64,000 bases of DNA from Piscicola geometra (Eukaryota > Annelida > Clitellata > Hirudinida > Piscicolidae). The notes beneath the pieces were generated by a model. That model did not search any database. It saw only the letters and a program-made list of their open reading frames with translations, and had not been told where the DNA came from. A program made the translations under genes and the position numbers. The stretch is from the NCBI GenBank assembly GCA_943735955.1, contig OX030966.1:6455893-6519892 (forward strand). The letters are read 5' to 3'. Below, in pieces: positions 28,602 to 51,085 of the stretch; positions within the stretch are counted from its first letter, which is position 1; each line of letters opens with the position of its first letter.

Positions 28602-29241
28602 AATCAATCAATCAATCACTAATGATTTGTATAGCGCCTTTTACTAAGTGAACAAAGGCGCTCTTCAAATAAATTTGTTAAATAAAACGGTTTTTAGACC
28701 ACTACCAATATATGTATATATATAAATTTAAATATATATATAAACAAACAATCAACCTCAATAATCCAACCTCACCCACACCACCATGACAATCACCGCC
28801 AAAAAATCACTATCACCATAAATAAAAAATTCAATCATCACCACAATACCAACACTCATACCAGAGCACAATCATCACCACATCATCCTCAAAACAACAA
28901 AACACAATCATCATTCTTCTCAATTTTCTGTCTTCGCCCTGGTGTCGAGGCTGCGATAGAGGGTGAAGGAGAAGTCCTTGCCATCGCTGTTACTGCTGCT
29001 GCTATGGAAAGCTTTCTCCTTTATGTCGCAGCTCACTTGATTCCCTGCGGCCATCTTGGTCTGCTGCGGCCATTCTCGACAGATTCAAAACAACCAACAT
29101 TCGCACTAAAAAAATTCTAATTAATTAAATTTAATTTTTATTTAGACTTAAGATTCTAAAATTTTAATATATTATACCCAAAACCGTTTATTCTACAAAT
29201 TTATTTGAGCGGCTGCCAAAATGGCAGCCGCTAACCAAAGA
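28602..29241 (-). mobile_element. 640-bp insertion with 8-bp target duplication
   Basis: TCATTTTC occurs at 28594-28601 and again at 29242-29249. The uninterrupted right arm has it once (as GAAAATGA), so it shows the empty site. One end of the insert is (AATC)4 followed by a hairpin TATAGCGCC...GGCGCTC. The other end carries the perfect 10-bp-arm palindrome AGCGGCTGCC-AAAAT-GGCAGCCGCT at 29208-29232. No terminal inverted repeats were seen. Read on the minus strand, a GATT-type tail at the 3' end suggests a SINE- or LINE-like retroposon; the 8-bp duplication would also fit a hAT-type DNA element. Confidence 0.8.
28920..29054 (-). CDS. 44-aa ORF inside the insertion
   Basis: MAAGNQVSCDIKEK then KDFSFTLYRSLD, with an in-frame stop upstream. 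The start context CCAAGATGGCCGC resembles a YY1 site, common at transcript starts of both genes and retroposons. An internal AATCAAGTGAGC is a perfect donor after MAAGNQ, so this might instead be a first exon. No homologue is recognised. It may simply be chance in the insertion. Confidence 0.25.
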   Translation of the reverse strand: MAAGNQVSCDIKEKAFHSSSSNSDGKDFSFTLYRSLDTRAKTEN

Positions 29242-29257
29242 TCATTTTCGTTATAGA

Positions 29258-29851
29258 ATGTTTAACATTGCAGCTATTAATGATTTATTTGAGAATTTTC
29301 CAGCTTGTACTGTTTCTTTACATCTTCCAAAAGGTGTAACAACTTATCTATATGTTTGGCAAGAAGATTCGAGAAAAAGTGATTGGAGGGCAGATGGTTA
29401 TAGATGGCGGCAGTGTGGGAGCCGAAAGTATGGAGAAAGAATAATGAGGAAAACATACTTTAAAGTGTTTGTTGGCTACTTCATTTGTACAGCATACACT
29501 CATCAAGATAAGCCAAATTCAGTCGTCATCGAATATAAAGGGAACAAATTGATTGCTGCTCAATTCCCTCACGATAATGCGAAATACTCAATCAAGAATT
29601 ACGTTCGTACGCAACCGCATGTTCTGCAAGACATCGAGTCTAATTCGTCTTCTGCGGCTTCTCGTCTCTACCAGCGCTTGTCAGTTCCGGTGCTAATGAA
29701 GTCAACCAAGCAACAGCTGTTCCTAGAACAACCACCTCTCAAACACCATCCAACAAGACACAGGAATCAATCGTCAATATCACTTCCTGCCTCATCCAAA
29801 TTGATATTTGTGAAGTATTTTTTGTGGCTGTTCCATACCAACAAATGCCTG

Positions 29852-29854
<3 letters not shown>
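29258..29854 (+). CDS. CG-1/WRKY-like repeat-encoded protein
   Basis: Open frame of 198 aa on the left arm. Residues about 1-120 are shared with the right-arm copy: MFNIAAINDLFENFPAC, TTYLYVWQ, DWRADGYRWRQCGSRKYGE, TYFKVFVG, NSVVIEYKGNK. The RxDGYRW plus YFKV plus VVIEYKGN order resembles the DNA-binding CG-1 fold (RRDGYCW, then LVHYLN), with a looser echo of plant WRKY domains; this is my inference from remembered motifs. Relative to the other copy it lacks an in-frame 18-base segment after FVG. The last about 70 residues are not shared and look like read-through of flanking DNA, ending at a (GATT)n tract. It is probably a transposable-element-derived gene fragment; expression is unknown. 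Confidence 0.45.
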
Positions 29855-29882
<28 letters not shown>

Positions 29883-30052
29883 GTATGTGATTTAAACTCT
29901 AATTTGAATAACTCCCATCTCTCAAACACCACCCAAATAGACAAAAGAATCCACCAGTGTCACTTCCTAATTCCAATCTGCTTTGATTGTTTTAAATTGA
30001 CTGAAATAAATTGTTTTTTAAAATAAATATTCAAATAGTAATATTAATTGTT

Positions 30053-30597
30053 ATGTTTTAAAATCAGTTAAATAAATGTTTATGTTTTAAAATCAGTTAA
30101 ATAAATGTTTATGTTTTAAAATCAGTTAAATAAATGTTTATGTTTTGAAATCAGTTAAATAAATATTTATGTTTTAAAATCAGTTAAATAAATGTTTATG
30201 TTTTAAAATCAGTTAAATAAATGTTTATGTTTTAAAATCAGTTAAATAAATGTTTATGTTTTAAAATCAGTTAAATAAATGTTTATGTTTTGAAATCAGT
30301 TAAATAAATGTTTATGTTTTAAAATCAGTTAAATAAATGTTTATGTTTTAAAATCAGTTAAATAAATGTTTATGTTTTAAAATCAGTTAAATAAATGTTT
30401 ATGTTTTAAAATCAGTTAAATAAATGTTTTGTTTTGAAATCAGTTAAATAAATGTTTTTGTTTTAAAATCAGTTGAATAAATGTTTATGTTTTAAAATCA
30501 GTTAAATAAATGTTTATGTTTTGAAATCAGTTAAATAAATATTTATGTTTTAAAATCAGTTAAATAAATGTTTATTTTTTAAAATCAGTTAAATAAA
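30053..30597 (+). repeat. 29-bp satellite, about 19 copies
   Basis: Head-to-tail copies of a 29-base unit (ATGTTTTAAAATCAGTTAAA plus TAAATGTTT) with few substitutions, filling the spacer of the inverted repeat. Two copies have a one-base change or deletion near 30428-30460. Confidence 0.97.
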
Positions 30598-30598
30598 T

Positions 30599-30652
30599 TA
30601 ATCAATCAAATAGATTTCTATAGCGCTCTTTCTTCAAATTCAAGAGCGCTCA
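30599..30652 (-). repeat. hairpin repeat with AATC/GATT tail, copy
   Basis: AATCAATCAAATAGATTTCT then TAGCGCTCTT..AAGAGCGCT, an 8-9 bp stem. Near-identical sequence occurs at 62952-63009, and diverged copies at 28602-28672 and 405-475. It abuts the truncated inner end of the right arm. Confidence 0.85.
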
Positions 30653-31303
30653 TTAGATTACTATTTAAATATGCGGTTGCGTACGAACGTAATTCTTGAT
30701 TGAGTATTTTGCATTGCCGTAAGGGAATTGAGCAGCAATCAATTTGTTCCCTTTATATTCGATGACGACAGAATTTGGCTTATCTGGACGAGTGTATGCT
30801 GTACGAATGAAGTCGCCTGACGTGCTGTTAGGACCAACAAACACTTTAAAGTATGTTTCCCTCATTATTCTTTCTCCATACTTTCGGCTCCCATACTGCC
30901 GCCATCTATAACCATCTGCCCTCTAATCACTTTTTTTCGAATCTTTTTGCCAAACATAAAGATAAGTTGTTACACCTTTTGGAAGATGTAAAAGAACAGA
31001 ACAAGCTGGAAAATTCTCAAATAAATCATTAATAGCTGCAATGTTAAACATTCTATAACGAAAATGAGACGAAAATAGTAAAAGTGAAAGACAATAAAAG
31101 TACATAAACTGAATTTTTAATATTTAGGTTTTGCTTCAAACATTAGGAAAGTGATTTTTTAAAAAGATCAATATCAATAAAATAAAATATCAATTTTTAA
31201 AAGGTAAAAATAAAATGGATAAAACGCAGATCATGTGCAAAAGAAAATGTGCATTTAACACATGCAGCGTGATTTCTTTCGTGTGCAGTTCATCTACAAC
31301 CAG
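30653..31303 (-). repeat. right arm of the large inverted repeat
   Basis: Continuous counterpart of the split left arm. It contains the second, broken CG-1-like frame and the outer non-coding part up to about 31303. Beyond that, similarity to the left flank fades. Confidence 0.9.
30665..31051 (-). pseudogene. CG-1-like ORF, nonsense-mutated copy
   Basis: Same reading frame as the left-arm ORF, but the Trp codon in SDWRADGYRW is TAG here, and the frame ends at RTQPHI followed by TAA where the hairpin repeat begins. It keeps the six codons (18 bases) missing from the left copy, so each copy carries its own damage. This indicates independent decay after duplication. Confidence 0.75.
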
Positions 31304-32295
31304 GTTGCACTCAATTTACAGCGTGACTAAGGAAAAGTAGAATAGAATTAAATCAGGAGCTGTACTCATATGCCTATGTAATATATTGTATTACTTAATC
31401 TATATCATATATTATGTAATAGAACTTTTTATACAATTTGGTCAGACAAAGATTCAATTTAAAAAATAAATTTAAAATCGGAGAAAAGTTGAAGTATTTT
31501 CTCTATATTGGAAATGATGCTTACGACAATGATGATGTAATAATGATGAGGATGACGATGATGTGGTTATGAAAATATGGGAAAAGTGAGAGTTTTTAAA
31601 TAAATAATTTAAATAAGTACTTTAGAGATTTTCAAGTATTTACACGTGTAAATACTGAAACTAACAATTAGTTCAAAAAAAAACAACTTAAACTGTAATT
31701 ATAGGATCAAAAATGCATAAAAATAATGCAATTAAAAAAACATATATAAAAATAATGCAATTAAAAAAGCATCTATAAAAATAATGCAATTAAAAAAGCA
31801 CACCATAGACACAAATCAGAAGTTGAGGGCGTACATTGTTCTGCTACAGGAGAACTCACGCCTGACATTGCTTGCCTACCTCAAATGCATTGTGAGATAA
31901 GAGCTGTGAAAAGCAGGTTCTATTGAGTTAGAAACTTTGAATTACACTTTTGGACGTTAATAGCGTTCGAAAGCACAGGTTATATGGCAACATTGCCCCT
32001 TCAAAACACTGATCAACATTTGAAAAACCAATCAATCATTCTGAATGTGATAATCTCTTTAGATTAAAATGAAACGACGAATTTGAACTAATGAGATAAA
32101 CTTCCAATATTGAAGATATATTCTGTTAAATCTCTAAAGAATTAAGCTCAACGTTCTATCTAAATACTCCACTTAATGCTTCAAAAAGTGACAATAAATA
32201 TACATTAATTTCTAAAGCGTCGTTAAAAGTCTTAAAAGTCATTTAACGCCGTTTAATGTCTCACTGATCGACCATTCTTCGAGATTAAGAGCCCA
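31304..32295. other. intergenic, AT-rich
   Basis: A short GAT patch at 31530-31560 and about three copies of a roughly 30-base AAAAATAATGCAATTAAAAA repeat at 31717-31803. No coding sequence or RNA gene is supported. Confidence 0.6.
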
Positions 32296-35065
32296 ATGAT
32301 AAATCGGCCTGTTATCTCAGTGGTTGCTGTCAACTCCGCCAACAAAACTCCCTCCCCAAACAACATTTCCTACAACAACATTCAACAAAGCAGCATTCCG
32401 TTGAATCAATATTTACACAACAACTACCAATATAGCGATATCCAACACAGTCGCCAACACAACAATCAGCTTACAAGCCTCCCAAACAACCAACACAATT
32501 ATCTCAACCACCAAGACATCTCTCACAGCAACCAACACAATTATCTCAACCAACAAGACATCTCTCACAGCAACCAACACAATTATCTCAACCACCAAAA
32601 CATCTCTCACAGCAACCAACACAACTCCCACAACAACTACCAAAACAACAACCAATCCAAGAAAACTCCCAGTCTTTTCAAGCGAATTTTCTCTAAAAAC
32701 TCCACAAACAACCACCAAGACATGCAGGTGAACGCAATCCCTTCCAACTACCACTCCAGTCCCACCACATTCATCCAGCTCAACCCTCCTTCACATCCTC
32801 ACGCACACATCACGCACGTAAACCAGCACTCAAACCAGTCTTCAGCTCTTGTTGGCAGCAACGACTTATGCAGCAAATGCCACGTCAACCCTTCCACACT
32901 GACCATAGCTAGTTCCAAAGGAATGACAACAGAAAAACTATGCTCCAGTTGCCATATCCTATCTCAACAGCCCGTTAGTAGCAGACTTCACAAAGCAGAA
33001 GCAGCTGATAAATTCACTTGTAGGAACGAAGAAGTGGGAAACATCACTGAAAAGAGCCAAACGACGGTGCTAGTGATGCAGGCCAACAAAGCCACTTCTC
33101 TCGAGAGCACCACAGAAACTGATAAGCCTCTCACAAACAAAATCTCTGTGGTTCTTCCATATAACAGCAACTACAACAGGGTGGAGAAACAAAGGGAAGC
33201 TCCGAAAGAGCAAGTTTTCACCAGCGGCGGTGACCGAGCCATGCTCAGCAAGCTCTCGTTCCAGCCTTCATTTCGCAAGGGAGACTCACGACCGAACTTC
33301 GAAGGAAGAATTGTATCCAATGAAGTAAGCAACCTGAACACCACTTCATCGGCAGAAATAAGCTACTTGCCCATCACAGAAGATATTCTCTCAAACACCG
33401 AGCACCAAGTCTTCACATCAAACCACACCGATGAACCATGCGAACAAGACGCAACTTACAACTACCCCAACCAATCCACCGATTTATTCTTCTCCCAAAA
33501 TCCTTCAGAGCGACCTCTGGCCTTCAACCCTGACTTCAGAGGAACTCTTAGAGGTCAGCAACTTGACCTTCCCGCCGAGTTGAAGTCGAGAGAACCTATG
33601 CAGTTTTCTAGCAAGATTGAAGAGATAAGGCACAATGAGTTGCAGGAGCACCATAGAATCTTGAACAGTCCCAATCAACCTCCATCCTACTCCGCCCCAC
33701 CTAGGTTTGTCGAAAGAGAAGGTGTTCATGCGATGGCGAGAATTGGTTTTTAAACATTTTATTTTAATATGCTAGTAGTTTTCATTTTAAAGAATCTGTT
33801 GGGTTAAGTGGAAGGTGCAAATTAAAATGTTATGATTTGGCATTTTTAAAACGTGGGAGAAAAAGAAGTTAATATTCAAATAATTAATTTATGAACTTAC
33901 ATTGTATAAACAACAACTATGAATACTCACTGATTGCAAATGACTTTTTAGATACGAGGACATAGTGAAAGACCAACCACAACCAGCACCCGCACCACCA
34001 CCACTCCAGCAGCAGAACCCACTGGGAACTTACTCACTACAAGCAGTGAACTCCTTCGGTAAATCATGCACACAAGCACAACCGGGTGCTTTCAAGCAAC
34101 CAACCTTTATCAAATTCTCACCAAACCAAGAAGGAAACGACGGTGTCCTGGTGGTCACAGACCCCTCCCTCAACATCATCCAAGTCTTCGATCCACAGGG
34201 AAACTGCCAAGCGATGGTGCGTGTAGCGGGACTTGTTTGCGCTTGTGCCACCACCAACAACACTCTACTGGTGGCTTGCGATGATAAAGTGGCTTTGATG
34301 CGGTCTGACGGCTCTGAAAAAGCGAGTATTCAAATCGAGACTAGCGACCAGAACGCAGTGAAGGCGGTGGTGAGGTTCAGAAGTAATGCGGCGTTTGCTG
34401 TGCTGGCTCAGCGGAAGAAAGTCTCTGTTCTCGACTGTGGTTATCAGAGTTTAACGGTGCTGAGAGACTTCGAGGCGGTCAGTTCTCGCAGGAGATTGGT
34501 GGATGTGGTGGACGTCGCCATGACCCGTAAGGATGTGAGTTGAAGTTGTTAAAATACTTTGACAACTTATTTAGGAATTTTGTTATGATAAATATACAAA
34601 AAATGAAATCAAACATTTTTTCATTGTAGATAAATAAAGTTTAAATGATTTTCAAAACCTCAACTTGATGGCCACCCACAGGAGCTCGTGATCTTGGACG
34701 CAGGCGACAATGACGTCAACATCTACGTCATCGACACCACCAGTGGCCACTTGAAGAGCGCCATAAGCGCCAAGCACGAAGCTTGCGGTCGAATCAGAGG
34801 ACCTAGCAGCCTCTCCCTCGATGCTTCCAACCGCATCATCGTCACCGAGCCACCAGCGAAACGGGTTCTCATGTTCTCGGCCCAAGCGCCACAGAAAGAA
34901 AAAACTAAAAGTAAAATACTGGTGAAGAAACTGGCGAGTTTGAAAGGCGAAGAGACGCCGCTTGGTGTGGCTGTGGGCGTCTCTGGCGTGTGTTTCATTC
35001 TGACGAAGACGGAGCAAGGAATTGTCGTTAGTTCATTCAGGCAAGATGGAGGAAACCACGTTTGA
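32296..35065 (+). CDS. NHL/beta-propeller-like protein, long disordered N-terminus
   Basis: Exons 32296-33704, 33952-34534 and 34682-35065 give 791 aa. Residues about 1-150 are Asn/Gln/His-rich with three to four copies of a NHQDISHSNQHNYL unit. A CxxC...CxxC pair (LCSKCHVNPS, LCSSCH) at about 190-220 may bind zinc. The exon-1/2 junction creates PPSYSAPPRYEDI, two overlapping PPxY-type WW-binding motifs. The C-terminal half has blade-like repeats typical of NHL propellers: GVLVVTDPSLNIIQVFDPQG, ELVILDAGDNDVNIYVID and PSSLSLDASNRIIVTEP. TRIM-NHL proteins share such a propeller, but no RING or B-box was recognised here. The start is the first ATG of the open frame; an upstream exon is possible. 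Exon 1 uses donor AG/GTTTGT, which avoids a stop 15 codons further on. Confidence 0.65.
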
Positions 35066-37244
35066 AGGAGCATTGACGCATATGCAGAACATTGTACACC
35101 GATCTACGATCAATTTCGATGGCTCGGTGTTTCATTTCGAGGGTCTCCTGATACATTTATGCGGAAAATTCTTTGATTAAATCAATTTTTTTAGACCAAA
35201 AGTGCAAAAGTTATTGTTTTCTATTCGCGATGGTTGTGTCATCGATCGAAAATCTTTCATATTAGCCTTTGCGATCTAATCGTTTGTTTTCCTTAGATTG
35301 ATTTTGTGTTTTTTAGTTATAAACTTGAATTTTTGCTTTGCTTAAATTATAGAAAATGAAACAGTTGGAATTTTTTTCACGTGATGTGAAAATTGACACA
35401 ATTTTAATTCAGTGTTTATCCCCTTATTAAATTTTTTCTTCTTCTGATTTTTATTTTTGCTCCATGAAGAGTATCAAATTAAAATATTTCAAAAATTAAT
35501 ATACTTATATTTTTAAAGCATCTAAATATTTAATAAAAATTAGATAAATTTTGAAAATAAAAGTAAAAATATAATTAAATAGCTTGACATTCCAAGCACA
35601 AAAAAATTACATCTTTGAAAACAATATAAAACCTGTTGAAAAATTAATCTTATTTGAAAAATAAATTGATTTATTCATTTATTCAAGTAACACATTCTTT
35701 ATTGATATCCCAAAAAATCTTTTCCCAGTTTTATAGTAGCCCAATGCTTCAAGTATATAATAAACAATAAATCTAATCAAAGAAGAAAAACTTCCCAAAA
35801 AGTTACTCACGTATTTACATTCATATAGCGTGCAATGTACAAATTTATAAAAAATACCTCGGAATTTACAGCTTTTTATAGCCGAAGTAACGACACGTAC
35901 ACGCACGCATACAAATAAAAAACCCAGACACACATCCACACCCACACAAAAAACAAACACCTACACGCACATAAAACTACTCGTACAACCAAACATTCAA
36001 CTACACATAGACGATCACATAAAAGCATACATACAACTACACATACAAGCACACATACAACTACACATACAAGCACACATACAATTACATATACAAGCAC
36101 ACATACTGTTGCCACTGTGAAACAGCCGGAACATCAATAAGACAAGCCTTGTACGCTCGCGTGCCAAACTTTCTTCACCACGCCACCACCGCAGCTCCCA
36201 AGATAACGACATTTAAGACGTATAAAAATAAAAAAATATAAAATAAATAAATAACTAGACGATGAATTTTAGCGCTAGAATCACTTATTCATAATCTCAG
36301 AGTAATTGACAACACTTTTAATTACACACTGTCCGATGATTCAAACGCCACACCAACTCTCCAATCGTTTTTGAAAGGATGAGCGAGCTGCATTGCTCGA
36401 CTCGAAAGGGCGTGCGCTTCGAAGCATGCCCGTGAACTTGTGGAGTTATCTGGAGTAAGTTAGGCGAAGGAAAAATGGATGAAGACTTTAATGGAAATCC
36501 TATATATTTTTAATGTTTTTTATTTTTAATTTGTAAAAATTATTTTTTAATTGAAGTAATAATCTTTATCATCAGCATCTTTATCATTGTCATTCTTCTC
36601 ATGATTACTAACCTCACCGTCATCCTTATCATCATTATCATCATCATCATTTTATTTAAATGCACATATGCATATTTGTATACACATTGTGTATAGATTT
36701 GAATACAAAATTGGGTATATAAATATCTGTAACGAACACACTTAATACACGAATTGCTCACAGTATAAAGATGTTGATCATCTTTGAGAGAATACAACTT
36801 GTCTGTCACTAGAGTCTGCGATGGTGTTTTGATCAATGGTTCTTCACTGTAGATATTTTTGACTTTGAACGTGAATTTAGTGAAGTTATTATAGGAAATT
36901 ATGTTTTTTCAAATAGAAGGTTTGTTTAAAAATTTGAAATTATTTAAGGTATCAAAGATGTGATTAAAAATAACAAATTAAATAAGAAAATGATTTTGAT
37001 AACAGTCAAATAATGTTTGAAAAGTGTGAAATTTTTATCAAGGTAATACTATGTGATGAAGGATAAATCGTTACAAAAGTTTCAAAATATATTTAAAACT
37101 TAAAACTTTCGAAGAAATATGTTATTTATTCTTAAAAGTATTTCTCGAATATCGATTAGTTTTACATTTCGTGACAATGATGTGAAATAACTAAAAATTT
37201 AGAATTCCAAACGTTGTCTTTTAAAATCAACATTTTCCTAAATC
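35066..37244. other. intergenic, AT-rich
   Basis: Includes a CACATACAAG/CAACTACACATA repeat (about 24-base units) at 35990-36105 and an ATC patch at 36560-36650. It should hold the 3' UTR of the upstream gene and the promoter of the SLC4A11-like gene. Nothing else is supported. Confidence 0.6.
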
Positions 37245-50044
<12,800 letters not shown>

Positions 50045-50769
50045 GTTGTAGCTTTTGATTGTTGGGTTTATTTCTTAAAAGTTGTTCTAATTTTTTTTAG
50101 ATCTTGCCATTCATTAATATTTTTTCATATCTTAATTAACTCATTCTAATCCTTAATTCATTTCTTTCCTTAAACCATCCCATCCAGTCATAAGTGTTTT
50201 TCTCTCTTTTTGGATAAGAAGTACCTGGCTTCTTTGGATGGAAGTTGATCTGGTGGTGATTGAAAAAGTGGTTAGAATGTGGTTTGTGGGAGGGGTGGAA
50301 CGCTGGTCACATCACCGTTTTAGATGGTGTTAATCGTGGTTGGAGCAGAAGGGATTTAATTAGGTGTATCCAAAAATGCTGAAAAACTTTAATTAAAAAA
50401 AGTATTCAAGTAATTTAAAATGTATTTTTTAAAATATTTTGAATATCTTAGTTAGAATAATATCTTTACCATCATCAAAGCACATACGAATGGATTTTTC
50501 ACATGTAGAATTAGTTTTTCCATGACGTCATAATAATAATAATAATATACATTAACATAATAATTATTATTCCAAACAATATCATTATCATTAACTCAAA
50601 GATCACCATAATCACATTGAAAAGCATTAAATCACTTAACCCTAATCACTGCATCATCATCATATTTGTAATGGACCAATAAGTGGATCGGGTAGGTACT
50701 AAACCACTATTATCTTTTTTACTTCTTATGTGATAATAATGATGATGATAATAATAATAATAATGACGA

Positions 50770-50929
50770 GCATTATTATAGTGGCGTATAACCCGAACGG
50801 GCTTCCAGGCCACTTAGGCTGCATATTTTCATTTGGGCCTTTGGTTACTAGGGCATTGGTTGCACGAACCTAGGACCTTTCATTATTGATCAAGCCGAAA
50901 GTCGTTGCCGACTCAGCTACCCGTTCACC

Positions 50930-50930
<1 letters not shown>
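50770..50930 (-). mobile_element. tRNA-derived SINE head
   Basis: Read on the minus strand it starts GGTGAACGGGTAGCTGAGTC. It has a perfect polymerase III A box, TAGCTGAGTCGG (complement of 50908-50919), and a B-box-like AGGTTCGTGCAACC (complement of 50858-50871), 36 bases apart as in a tRNA. It is followed by a unique body and an (ATT/ATC)n tail near 50740-50770. There is no cloverleaf closure or CCA end, so it is not a tRNA gene. Confidence 0.7.
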
Positions 50931-50979
<49 letters not shown>

Positions 50980-50989
50980 AAGGATGATA

Positions 50990-51050
<61 letters not shown>

Positions 51051-51085
51051 GGATGATGATGATGATTATGATGATAATGATGATG
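50930..51085 (+). repeat. (GAT)n microsatellite next to the SINE
   Basis: About 50 GAT units with a few changes, starting at the SINE's 5' end. The 83-aa Asp-rich frame over it is an artefact. Confidence 0.95.

Larger units (their letters stand above)
28355..29632 (+). repeat. left arm of a large inverted repeat (split)
   Basis: Positions 28355-28601 and 29242-29632 match, base for base with few changes, the reverse complement of 31303-30665. The outer part includes CATGTGTTAAATGCACATTTTC; the inner part encodes the CG-1-like ORF. The arm is interrupted by the insertion at 28602-29241. After removing that insertion the two arms have nearly equal length (about 638 versus 639). Confidence 0.9.

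Noticed and set aside
50858..50930. Functional tRNA gene
   Set aside because: A and B boxes are present, but there is no acceptor-stem pairing or plausible cloverleaf; a SINE fits better.
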